Shown in pieces: positions 15,355-20,410 of a stretch of DNA of 20,410 bases. Made by a program: the position numbers and the translations under genes. The DNA comes from a virus, in IMG/VR virus record IMGVR_UViG_3300035130_000040, positions 1 through 20,410 of that record. The stretch is one strand, 5' to 3'. How positions within the stretch are numbered: the stretch's first letter is position 1; each line of letters opens with the position of its first letter. The notes below the pieces were generated by a model. The model had not been told where the DNA came from, ran no database searches, and was given only the letters and a program-made list of their open reading frames with translations.

Positions 15355-15540
15355 TTACCCGTTCCACCGGTCATACTTGATGTCTGCCAGTACCGCCTTC
15401 GCTTGTCGTCGCAGGTCGCCGGGTAATTGATGCATATAGCCCGTCCGCCACAACCAGGACACCAGCGCCTCCAGGAGTACCATTTTGCGTTCCAATTTAT
15501 CAATACGCTGGATTGCACCCGTTAAGCGTGCATCACACAT
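15355..15540 (-). CDS. Small helical hypothetical protein
   Basis: 61 residues from the ATG at 15540, which has AGAGGA seven bases upstream and overlaps the zinc-motif gene by eight bases. A longer frame to 15645 is open but would run inside the upstream gene. The protein has a predicted amphipathic helix (LTGAIQRIDKLERKMVLLEA) with a coiled-coil pattern and a basic second half (LPGDLRRQAKAVLADIKYDR). No known family. It may self-associate. Confidence 0.65.
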   Translation of the reverse strand: MCDARLTGAIQRIDKLERKMVLLEALVSWLWRTGYMHQLPGDLRRQAKAVLADIKYDRWNG

Positions 15541-15757
15541 GATTATTCCTCTCATTCCATCGGGTGGCGATTTTATTCCATCGCAATAGTTTTTGACGGG
15601 CTTGCCATTCTGGAGTATCGTGATTACGATACCCGTCGTCGTCATCGCTATCGTCTATTGCGTCACAATCCTCAATCGGAACTTCGTCAAATTCACAAAA
15701 CCAATTGCAATCCCAGGGATTATAAATCAATTCACTGCCACAATAAGGACATTTCAT
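15533..15757 (-). CDS. Small CPYC zinc-motif protein, possibly Lar-like
   Basis: 74 residues. It begins MKCPYCGSEL, a zinc-knuckle start (C3, C6), followed by C17 and C21 in a Trp-rich segment, a poly-Asp run (DDSDDDD), and a C-terminus ending KIATRWNERNNHV. The opening and the closing 'WN.R' resemble small zinc-ribbon phage proteins such as the Lar (restriction alleviation) family, but the second Cys pair is not CxxC, so the match is partial. The ATG overlaps the preceding stop (TGATG) with AAAGGATAGG upstream. Zinc binding plausible, antirestriction role only a possibility. Confidence 0.7.
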   Translation of the reverse strand: MKCPYCGSELIYNPWDCNWFCEFDEVPIEDCDAIDDSDDDDGYRNHDTPEWQARQKLLRWNKIATRWNERNNHV

Positions 15758-16350
15758 CAGCCTATCCTTTCACACCGGCTATAGGGGGCATAAATCACTG
15801 CCCCCGTCGCGCCGAATTGTGCTGCATACACTTTCGCCCGCCCATGTTCTACCTGCTGGACAACACCCCGTCCCCATCGGGAGACTTGCACGGTATCCCC
15901 TGGATGCACGTGGCGCTTGCTGTATTGGAATGTCTTCTCCAGATAGTCCCGGAAGTCTACAGGGTACGTATCATCGGAAAGCGGTTCTAACCGGTCGGTG
16001 TCGGGATTGTAGTTGCATGTACCGACCCCGATTACAGCGACGGCTTTCGCCTGTTTGATGACTTCAATAAAGAGTGCCGTGTTGTCTACAGCGTGAACGG
16101 CTTGTTCTCCACTGTCAGCCAGTCGATGTTGCTCAGGTCGTCGGTCGCGCTGTTCTTGCGAAAGAGATACACATTGCGTTGATCGCGCCATTGGAACCGA
16201 GAGCAAAACACGCGCGCGGTTCTTTCCAAGTGGGTCTTTTTGTATGGACTTCCGTTTTGGGTAACAACCCAAATGGTGTCGTTGCTGCTTACGGGCTTGT
16301 GTTGCTGCATAATGTTTTCTCCTCACTAATTTAGAATATTTGGTGTTCAT
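15757..16350 (-). CDS. Protein with KOW/SH3-like C-terminus; start and N-terminal frame in doubt
   Basis: The open frame is 197 codons. From about 16080 down it looks like a real protein: VDNTALFIEVIKQAKAVAV, IGVGTCNYNPDTDRLEPLSD, a charged middle, then HPGDTVQVSRWGRGVVQQVE and a beta-rich end like a KOW or SH3-type barrel. Upstream of 16086 the same frame reads as Arg/Gln/His-rich low-quality sequence and competes with a better protein in another frame (16086-16310). No ATG, GTG or TTG occurs in the convincing part. Either the ATG at 16350 (ATGA overlap with the preceding stop) is used and the region is dual-coded, or a -1 frameshift or a one-base deletion joins the 74-residue protein to this part. 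The C-terminal half is solid; the start is not. Confidence 0.6.
   Translation of the reverse strand: MNTKYSKLVRRKHYAATQARKQQRHHLGCYPKRKSIQKDPLGKNRARVLLSVPMARSTQCVSLSQEQRDRRPEQHRLADSGEQAVHAVDNTALFIEVIKQAKAVAVIGVGTCNYNPDTDRLEPLSDDTYPVDFRDYLEKTFQYSKRHVHPGDTVQVSRWGRGVVQQVEHGRAKVYAAQFGATGAVIYAPYSRCERIG
16086..16310 (-). CDS. Small hypothetical protein, possibly the true N-terminal part of the next frame
   Basis: 74 residues with an excellent ribosome site (GAGGAG eight bases before the ATG). The sequence is natural in composition and beta-rich: SSNDTIWVVTQNGSPYKKTH, then FCSRFQWRDQRNVYLFRKNS, ending NIDWLTVENKPFTL. Codons favour G or C at third position as in neighbouring genes, unlike the overlapping 197-codon frame here. 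It stops (TAG) exactly where the other frame becomes convincing, so the two may be one interrupted or frameshifted gene of about 183 residues. Function unknown. Confidence 0.68.
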   Translation of the reverse strand: MQQHKPVSSNDTIWVVTQNGSPYKKTHLERTARVFCSRFQWRDQRNVYLFRKNSATDDLSNIDWLTVENKPFTL

Positions 16351-16811
16351 TTTTCACCGTCCTCCATACGTGCAAGGACAATATTGATATTATCGCGTAG
16401 TCGCAATAACTCAGCACGGTTAAACAATCCATTTAACTCATCACCTGGACTATTTATAAAACTCATAAACGCAGTCTTGTTACGCAGTTTATGAGCAATG
16501 ATAACAGCAGGAGTGGCGGATTCATCAACATTTGTCCCGGCTGTAAAATGGGTTAACTTCAATAATCCCGGCGCAAACTCTGCCCCGGTAGGTTCTTTTA
16601 TCCCGGTAAGAACAGCCGAATGCGCTTTGTCTTTCCCCTTCAGGTAGATTGTCCCCGGTGGTAATGTCTCATCCACCTCAATGCGGGGAAACTCCGCCCC
16701 GGCAGATTTCGGCGCGGCCTTTTCCAGCGCGTCTAGGCGTTGCTCTAAATTATTGACGGCAATCTGTAGAAGTTGAATTTGTTGTTCTGGGGTCGCTTGT
16801 ATTGTCATCAT
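16347..16811 (-). CDS. Coiled-coil hypothetical protein with a regulated-looking leader
   Basis: 154 residues. There are two successive ATGs (16811, 16808); AAAGG lies five or eight bases upstream. Residues 8-33 form a heptad-type coiled coil (QQIQLLQIAVNNLEQRLDAL). Residues 45-110 are a beta-rich domain (PGTIYLKGKDKAHSAVLTGI, then LLKLTHFTAGTNV), and the C-terminus is helical (FNRAELLRLRDNINIVLARM). No known family; oligomerisation is likely. It is the first gene after an extended -10 promoter and a leader with repeats that can hide its start. The 3' end overlaps the following open frame by ATGA. Confidence 0.75.
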   Translation of the reverse strand: MMTIQATPEQQIQLLQIAVNNLEQRLDALEKAAPKSAGAEFPRIEVDETLPPGTIYLKGKDKAHSAVLTGIKEPTGAEFAPGLLKLTHFTAGTNVDESATPAVIIAHKLRNKTAFMSFINSPGDELNGLFNRAELLRLRDNINIVLARMEDGEK

Positions 16812-16879
16812 GCTAACCTTTCATCTCATTTCATCTCGGCTAACCTTTGGAGGTCGGGGAAAGGGGCGGCGGTTAGCAT
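16810..16879 (-). promoter_or_regulatory. Leader with alternative pairings that could mask the ribosome site
   Basis: In minus-strand RNA, ATGCTAACC (16879-16871) can pair with a proximal GGTTAGC (16845-16839, seven pairs) or with a distal GGTTAGCAT (16818-16810, nine pairs). The distal copy covers part of the AAAGG Shine-Dalgarno and two bases of the ATG at 16811. AAAGGTTAGC occurs twice and GAGATGAAA twice, giving a duplicated ribosome site and a two-codon ATG-AAA-TGA frame at 16834-16826. Confidence 0.5.
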
Positions 16880-16947
16880 ACCACCCCACAGGGAGCGACC
16901 CTGCCCTGTAATTAATTGTACCACGTTTTGCTCCCGGCGACGGTTAG
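16865..16947 (-). repeat. Repeated CTAACCGYCGCC elements around the promoter
   Basis: A 12-base direct repeat with one mismatch occurs at 16947-16936 and 16876-16865 on the minus strand. The first copy covers the expected -35 position of the promoter at 16915, the second lies about 35 bases into the transcript. Such placement is typical of a regulator-binding site, but no regulator is identified. Confidence 0.45.
16915..16923 (-). promoter_or_regulatory. Extended -10 promoter
   Basis: TGG followed by TACAAT (16923-16915) forms a TGn extended -10 element. No good -35 hexamer is present at 16-18 bases, consistent with extended -10 usage or activator dependence. The start would be near 16908, giving a leader of about 97 bases with a small CAGGG/CCCTG hairpin (16903-16889). 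Confidence 0.55.
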
Positions 16948-16959
16948 AAACTCGCAACA

Positions 16960-17625
16960 TTACACGCCTCCGGCGGTCGCAAACATGGGCAACGTATAGG
17001 GTAACGCCAGACGCTTGCGCGCTATCTCTACATATTCCGGTGAAATATCACAGCCGATGTAATGGCGGCCTAAGTTGCGGGCGGCGACGGCGGTTGTACC
17101 TGAGCCGATGAAGGGATCGCAGATGAGGTCGCCACCAAAAGCGCTCACCAGTTTGGTCATGAGTTCTATGGGTTTTTTGGCAGGATGGTTTACGCCATTG
17201 ATTCGGCTCGACGTTGGATAGCTCAACACATCCCGACTGATAGTATTTTGGCTTGATGGTAAGTTCCAACAATAAATCGGATGCCATTTATACAAAATGC
17301 TTTTGCGATTGACCGAGGTTAGCGAAAACGTGACATGCCAAATTAGTGTACGCTCAAGAATAGGTGTATATTGAAAAACCTTTTGCATAAATAAAGGGTC
17401 GGCAGCGCCAAACCAAATCACCGGGCCACTGCTCACGCGCAAGCATTCGGTAAGTATTTCTTGCGGCGGAATGTCTTTGTCCCAGTCCGCCACATTCGCG
17501 CCATAGGGTGGGTCACTGATAACACTATCCACGCTCCCATCCGGCAATCCCCGCAGGAAGTCCAACGCCTCCATGCAGTGTATGACATCCAGGCTGCTGA
17601 GACTGTATTCCGGCAACGCCAACAT
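16960..17625 (-). CDS. DNA adenine-N6 or cytosine-N4 methyltransferase (beta class)
   Basis: 221 residues from the ATG at 17625, which has GGAGG six bases upstream and overlaps the preceding stop (TGATG); twelve earlier codons are open but unsupported. Motif IV DPPYG is at 38-42 and motif I DPFIGSGTTAVAARN at 170-184, so motif IV precedes motif I as in beta-class amino-methyltransferases. HPAKKP at 147-152 is the usual segment before the SAM-binding region. The enzyme transfers methyl from S-adenosylmethionine to an adenine or cytosine amino group. No restriction endonuclease gene is adjacent, so it is probably a solitary phage enzyme that masks host restriction sites or marks phage DNA. Target sequence unknown. 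Confidence 0.92.
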   Translation of the reverse strand: MLALPEYSLSSLDVIHCMEALDFLRGLPDGSVDSVISDPPYGANVADWDKDIPPQEILTECLRVSSGPVIWFGAADPLFMQKVFQYTPILERTLIWHVTFSLTSVNRKSILYKWHPIYCWNLPSSQNTISRDVLSYPTSSRINGVNHPAKKPIELMTKLVSAFGGDLICDPFIGSGTTAVAARNLGRHYIGCDISPEYVEIARKRLALPYTLPMFATAGGV

Positions 17626-17858
17626 CACACACCTCCCCGCCGCAAATACGCCGGTCTGCACTTACGTGGTCGGCCTCGCCTAAGGCGCGTGGTGTCCTGT
17701 CCTTTGCCCATGCAATGCTGATGGGTTTCTGTACGCCCGCACCGGCTGCACACCACATTCACCCGATACCACCACCAGTCGGAGGAATCGTGCCAGACAT
17801 GAAAGGCGGGGGTTTCCCGGTCAACGGTGAATTGGTGGTCGCTATAGGTTTCACACAT
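17625..17858 (-). CDS. Small Cys-rich basic protein with AT-hook-like tail
   Basis: 77 residues from the ATG at 17858, with AGAGG six bases upstream and only ten bases after the methyltransferase-like gene; a longer open frame runs back inside that gene and is rejected. Residues 12-35 are Trp/His-rich (FHVWHDSSDWWWYRVNVV), followed by CSRCGRTETHQHC, a possible zinc site, and a very basic tail RLRRGRPRKCRPAYLRR whose GRP core resembles an AT-hook. It may bind DNA near AT-rich minor groove. Position between two methyltransferase genes suggests a role linked to DNA modification, which is inference. Confidence 0.7.
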   Translation of the reverse strand: MCETYSDHQFTVDRETPAFHVWHDSSDWWWYRVNVVCSRCGRTETHQHCMGKGQDTTRLRRGRPRKCRPAYLRRGGV

Positions 17859-17868
17859 GGTCAGCCTC

Positions 17869-18453
17869 TTATGGATTCGCCTGAAAAAATGCCCGCGCAA
17901 AACCCAGTGGAGTAGCGCTACGCTTTTGCTTACGGGTTGGTGAGGGTGGTATACGCCACATTTTAGACCCTTCATGCGGATATACCGATTGATCGCCACC
18001 AATGAACAAGGGTAGCGGCGCAACAAATAACCCCCATAAGCAGGTGCGTTTGGTATACGGATCGCCATAATCGCACGGGTCAAAATAGAAATTCGGTTGT
18101 CCCAGTGTATCCGGGCGCAGGGAGGGCAAGCGCCCGATAGGATTTTCCAGCGCCCACCAGACCGGTTTCACCTGGTTAATGATGGATAAACAAGCATCGA
18201 CAATTTCCAACCCCTGTTTAGTGCGCCCGTCCTCGTCTTTTTGTTTCCACCATCGCGCCCCGCTGCTGGTGAAGTGGTCGCAGGGCGGCGCGGCTAAAAC
18301 CCCGTGTACCGGTGGCAACTGGTCAGTATTGCCCGCCAGGTCAAGCACATCCCACCCATGCTGTAAGTCCACCTGAATAACCTCATATCCGGCTTCCCGA
18401 TAAGGCCGGGGCCAGTTCCCGGTGTAATCGCATAAACTCAGAATGGTTTTCAC
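17869..18453 (-). CDS. Cytosine-5 DNA methyltransferase-like protein (compact)
   Basis: 194 residues from the GTG at 18453, preferred over an ATG four codons earlier because GGAG lies six bases before it and it forms a GTGA overlap with the small gene upstream. Motif I-like ILSLCDYTGNWPRPYREAGY (4-23) and VIQVDLQHGWD bind SAM; motif IV PPC is at 56-58 (C58 catalytic); ENP at 103-105 corresponds to motif VI ENV. The end RSATPLGFARAFFQANP is a recurrent C-terminus of phage enzymes of this type. At 194 residues it is shorter than typical m5C enzymes (over 300) and shows no clear target-recognition domain, so specificity may be loose, partner-dependent or different. Could also act on another substrate. 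Confidence 0.8.
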   Translation of the reverse strand: MKTILSLCDYTGNWPRPYREAGYEVIQVDLQHGWDVLDLAGNTDQLPPVHGVLAAPPCDHFTSSGARWWKQKDEDGRTKQGLEIVDACLSIINQVKPVWWALENPIGRLPSLRPDTLGQPNFYFDPCDYGDPYTKRTCLWGLFVAPLPLFIGGDQSVYPHEGSKMWRIPPSPTRKQKRSATPLGFARAFFQANP

Positions 18454-18554
18454 AACACACTCCATTCATGCGTCGTCTCCACCCGTCCGTCTGGGCCGGG
18501 GAAGCGCTCTATCAGGCGCGTCTTTTGGATTGTGTACTCGGTTGAGGATGTCAT
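18450..18554 (-). CDS. 34-residue protein between helicase and methyltransferase genes
   Basis: A short frame starts with ATG at 18554 and ends with TGA at 18452-18450. AGGAGG lies seven bases before the ATG, and the helicase stop TAG is embedded in this ribosome site (TAGGAGG). The frame ends with a GTGA overlap onto the methyltransferase-like gene, which supports translation. The product is polar (MTSSTEYTIQKTRL, ending HEWSVL) and unrecognised. It may be a functional micro-protein or a translational coupler for the next gene. Confidence 0.65.
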   Translation of the reverse strand: MTSSTEYTIQKTRLIERFPGPDGRVETTHEWSVL

Positions 18555-18565
18555 CGGTTCGCCTC

Positions 18566-20368
18566 CTAAAAAATAATATCCTGAATATCCCGTCCATTCG
18601 TGCCAGTCATCGGAATGGTCGTCTGTGTGGGGATAGGTGGATGCTCAGGCCAGGGATGAAAGCCAATCCCTCCGCGAAATTGTAACCAGATGCACTTTTC
18701 ATCCGTGTACCGATACCGATGTTTACCCACATACACCATTGCCTTCCCCTCCGGCATGGACTCGTTTAGAGGGTCGTCACGCGAAACCATTTTTTTTGTC
18801 ACGTAATAATGATGGTAGTACAGGGGCAAGACCACATCGGCATTTTCCTCAATCGCACCGCTGCCCTTACCGTCTGTAATACGCGGTATTTTTGTTCCCC
18901 GGTCGTCCATCTTGCGCCCAACTTGCGCCGTGCCAATCAGAATTAACCCGGTTTCCCGCACCAAGTCTTGTAGCTGGTCTGCCACCTCCGAAGTCCGGTC
19001 AAAAATACCGTGCTTGCCTTTGGCCTTTAACCGGCTGATGCTATCAATCACAATCCATTCCGCATGAAGTTTTTCCTGCCAACGTTTCGCCCACTCGCAA
19101 ACTGCACTCACCTCAGGAGCCATGCTGTTGTACACCCGCGCCTGATACTTCCGCAATTGGGCTTTGCGCTTGGCAACAGTCTGCTGTTCGGTAGGCGTTA
19201 ATGTTCCTTCGATGAGTTTATGTACCGGGATGTTGGAAGCATAAGCCAGCATCTTTTGCACCCAGAAAAACGGCGGTGTTTCGGTGGAGACGAATAACCC
19301 CGGCTTTTGCCAGAGCAGCGCCATACCCAACGAAATCGCCAACGTCGTCTTGCCCATGCCCGTAGCACCCAAAATGATATGCTCCCGGTGCGGCATGAAC
19401 GAACCAATGGCATTGTCTAAACTTTGAATACGGGAGAGTAACCCAAGCCGGGTTACTCTCTTGGGATCATACCCGTCCGACAACACTTGAATCGACTGGG
19501 AGACGCTATCGGTTTCCGGCGCTTTCGCCCGCCGGTGCAATTCCGCCAGACTGTCTTTTTGGTAGAGCTTACAAAAATCGGCTAAGTCCTGTCCACCGGT
19601 CAGTTGCAAGTCAATGCGCTTGGCGTTGGGAAATTGGGTTGCCCATGTTTCGGCGGTCTTGTTGCCCTGGTCGTCTGCTTCCAGGCAGATGTACACCGAC
19701 CCCGACCACTTGGCGTTAAAGTCCTTGAGAAGCTCCCCGTCAATGGCTTTCTCGCCATGCCCTTCCTGAGCCACCGCCGGCACACCCCATGATTGGGCAG
19801 CCACCACCGACGGCGCACCATTGCAGAGTACCAGGACATCCGGTTTGGTGGATAACGCCCGTTCCAGTCCGTACCACTGCACCGGAAACCCGGTATCGTG
19901 CTTGAAGCGTGGATCGTTGCCATCCATGAAGCGATACCGATGCCAGCGCGTGCCATTCTTGTCCAACATCCCATACTTCAAGCACGGGCGTTGGTCGTAG
20001 TATGTCCATTCCCATCCGGCCTGGATATACACCGACACGTCCACCCCATGCTCCTGCGCGTAATCGGCTAAGTCCTTGTAGGCGCGTTTGCTGGTAGGTG
20101 TCTCCGCCCCGGCAGATTCGACCGCCCGCGCCTCGGCTGCTTTCCAAGCACTTTGTAACGTCGTCTGGATTTCCCCGTTACTCAGACCAATACCCCGCGC
20201 TGTACTTTCCAACTGCTGTGTCACTGTTCCTCGCTCACACCCGCCGCCCTTGACCAGTCCGAATAAGGCCGCCGCGCTTTTGAACAGTTGCGCGTTGCGG
20301 TTGCCTTCCCTGGCACTGCTCAGGTCGGCTAATTCGCTGCTGATTGCGGTTTCAATATAGCCGGTCAT
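18566..20368 (-). CDS. Replicative primase-helicase (PriCT-like, toprim, DnaB-like)
   Basis: 600 residues. Residues about 10-85 look like a PriCT or primase C-terminal-type helical segment (GNRNAQLFKSAAALFGLV, ending TLQSAWKAAEARA). Residues about 175-265 are a toprim-like domain (DVLVLCNGAPSVVAAQSWGV, then SVYICLEADDQGNKTAE). Residues about 305-560 are a DnaB/RecA-type helicase: Walker A GATGMGKTT (334-342, K340), STETPP, Walker B WIVIDSISRL (D442), and GTAQVGR (Q482, R485). It would unwind the phage replication fork like T7 gp4. The toprim site lacks the usual Glu of EG (N183-G184 instead) although E230 and D232/D233 remain, so primase activity is uncertain. Start overlaps the upstream stop as ATGA. 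Confidence 0.92.
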   Translation of the reverse strand: MTGYIETAISSELADLSSAREGNRNAQLFKSAAALFGLVKGGGCERGTVTQQLESTARGIGLSNGEIQTTLQSAWKAAEARAVESAGAETPTSKRAYKDLADYAQEHGVDVSVYIQAGWEWTYYDQRPCLKYGMLDKNGTRWHRYRFMDGNDPRFKHDTGFPVQWYGLERALSTKPDVLVLCNGAPSVVAAQSWGVPAVAQEGHGEKAIDGELLKDFNAKWSGSVYICLEADDQGNKTAETWATQFPNAKRIDLQLTGGQDLADFCKLYQKDSLAELHRRAKAPETDSVSQSIQVLSDGYDPKRVTRLGLLSRIQSLDNAIGSFMPHREHIILGATGMGKTTLAISLGMALLWQKPGLFVSTETPPFFWVQKMLAYASNIPVHKLIEGTLTPTEQQTVAKRKAQLRKYQARVYNSMAPEVSAVCEWAKRWQEKLHAEWIVIDSISRLKAKGKHGIFDRTSEVADQLQDLVRETGLILIGTAQVGRKMDDRGTKIPRITDGKGSGAIEENADVVLPLYYHHYYVTKKMVSRDDPLNESMPEGKAMVYVGKHRYRYTDEKCIWLQFRGGIGFHPWPEHPPIPTQTTIPMTGTNGRDIQDIIF

Positions 20369-20410
20369 GATGGGTCACTCATCAGGTCAAATACGGATAC
20401 GGGTTGCGTG
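20365..20410 (-). CDS. 3' end of an upstream gene, cut by the window edge
   Basis: One frame is open from the right edge to a TGA at 20367-20365 that overlaps the helicase start as ATGA. It reads TQPVSVFDLMSDPS at the end. Other frames stop earlier. The overlap style matches the rest of the window. Product unknown. Confidence 0.5.
   Translation of the reverse strand, partial: TQPVSVFDLMSDPS

Noticed and set aside
17859-18083. Longer form of the small Cys-rich protein.
   Set aside because: The extension lies in the frame shadow of the methyltransferase-like gene; the ATG at 17858 has AGAGG and follows the previous stop by ten bases.
1-20410. CRISPR array or insertion sequence.
   Set aside because: No regularly spaced direct repeats with unique spacers and no transposase or flanking inverted repeats were seen; repeats found are in fibre genes or leaders.

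Overview
The window is a stretch of a tailed double-stranded DNA bacteriophage or prophage (Caudoviricetes). All supported genes lie on the minus strand and are tightly packed, mostly joined by ATGA, GTGA, TGATG or TAATG overlaps. The large terminase, HK97-family portal, Mu gpF-like domain, HK97 prohead protease and HK97-fold capsid are recognisable from their motifs. The host cannot be named from the sequence. Shine-Dalgarno sites are ordinary (AGGAGG, GAGG, GGAG), the two best promoters are sigma70-like, and base composition is near balanced, so a bacterial host is expected. No integrase, repressor or lysis gene is visible.

Read in transcription order, from high to low coordinate, about 20.4 to 13.4 kb is a replication and nucleotide-modification region. 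It holds a primase-helicase fusion, a 34-residue leader gene, a cytosine-5 methyltransferase-like protein, a small Cys-rich basic protein and a beta-class amino-methyltransferase. Next come an extended -10 promoter with a repeat-rich leader and a run of small genes: coiled-coil, CPYC zinc-motif, HTH-like, DUF1064 nuclease-like and acidic proteins. A perfect bidirectional terminator hairpin at 13374-13405 closes the region.

Between 13.04 and 13.46 kb there is no gene. This stretch holds the terminator, several RNA hairpins and a degenerate tRNA-like element. From 13.04 kb to the left end runs the virion module. First come six genes for fibre, lectin-like and other beta-rich virion proteins, five of the junctions being stop/start overlaps or 3-base gaps. 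Then follow small and large terminase, a portal fused to a Mu gpF-like minor head domain, a gp10-like head-tail protein, a protease-scaffold-capsid fusion, two beta-rich small proteins and a GT-B glycosyltransferase. Fibre-like genes upstream of the terminase are unusual; the main tail genes are presumably left of the window.

Points most worth a second look are: (1) a strong internal ribosome-binding site inside the protease-capsid fusion that would give a separate scaffold-capsid; (2) a leader at 16.81-16.95 kb with repeated CTAACC/GGTTAG elements that could fold in two exclusive ways, one hiding the start codon; (3) a reading-frame conflict near 16086; (4) the degenerate tRNA-like element next to stable hairpins; and (5) a toprim domain lacking its usual glutamate.
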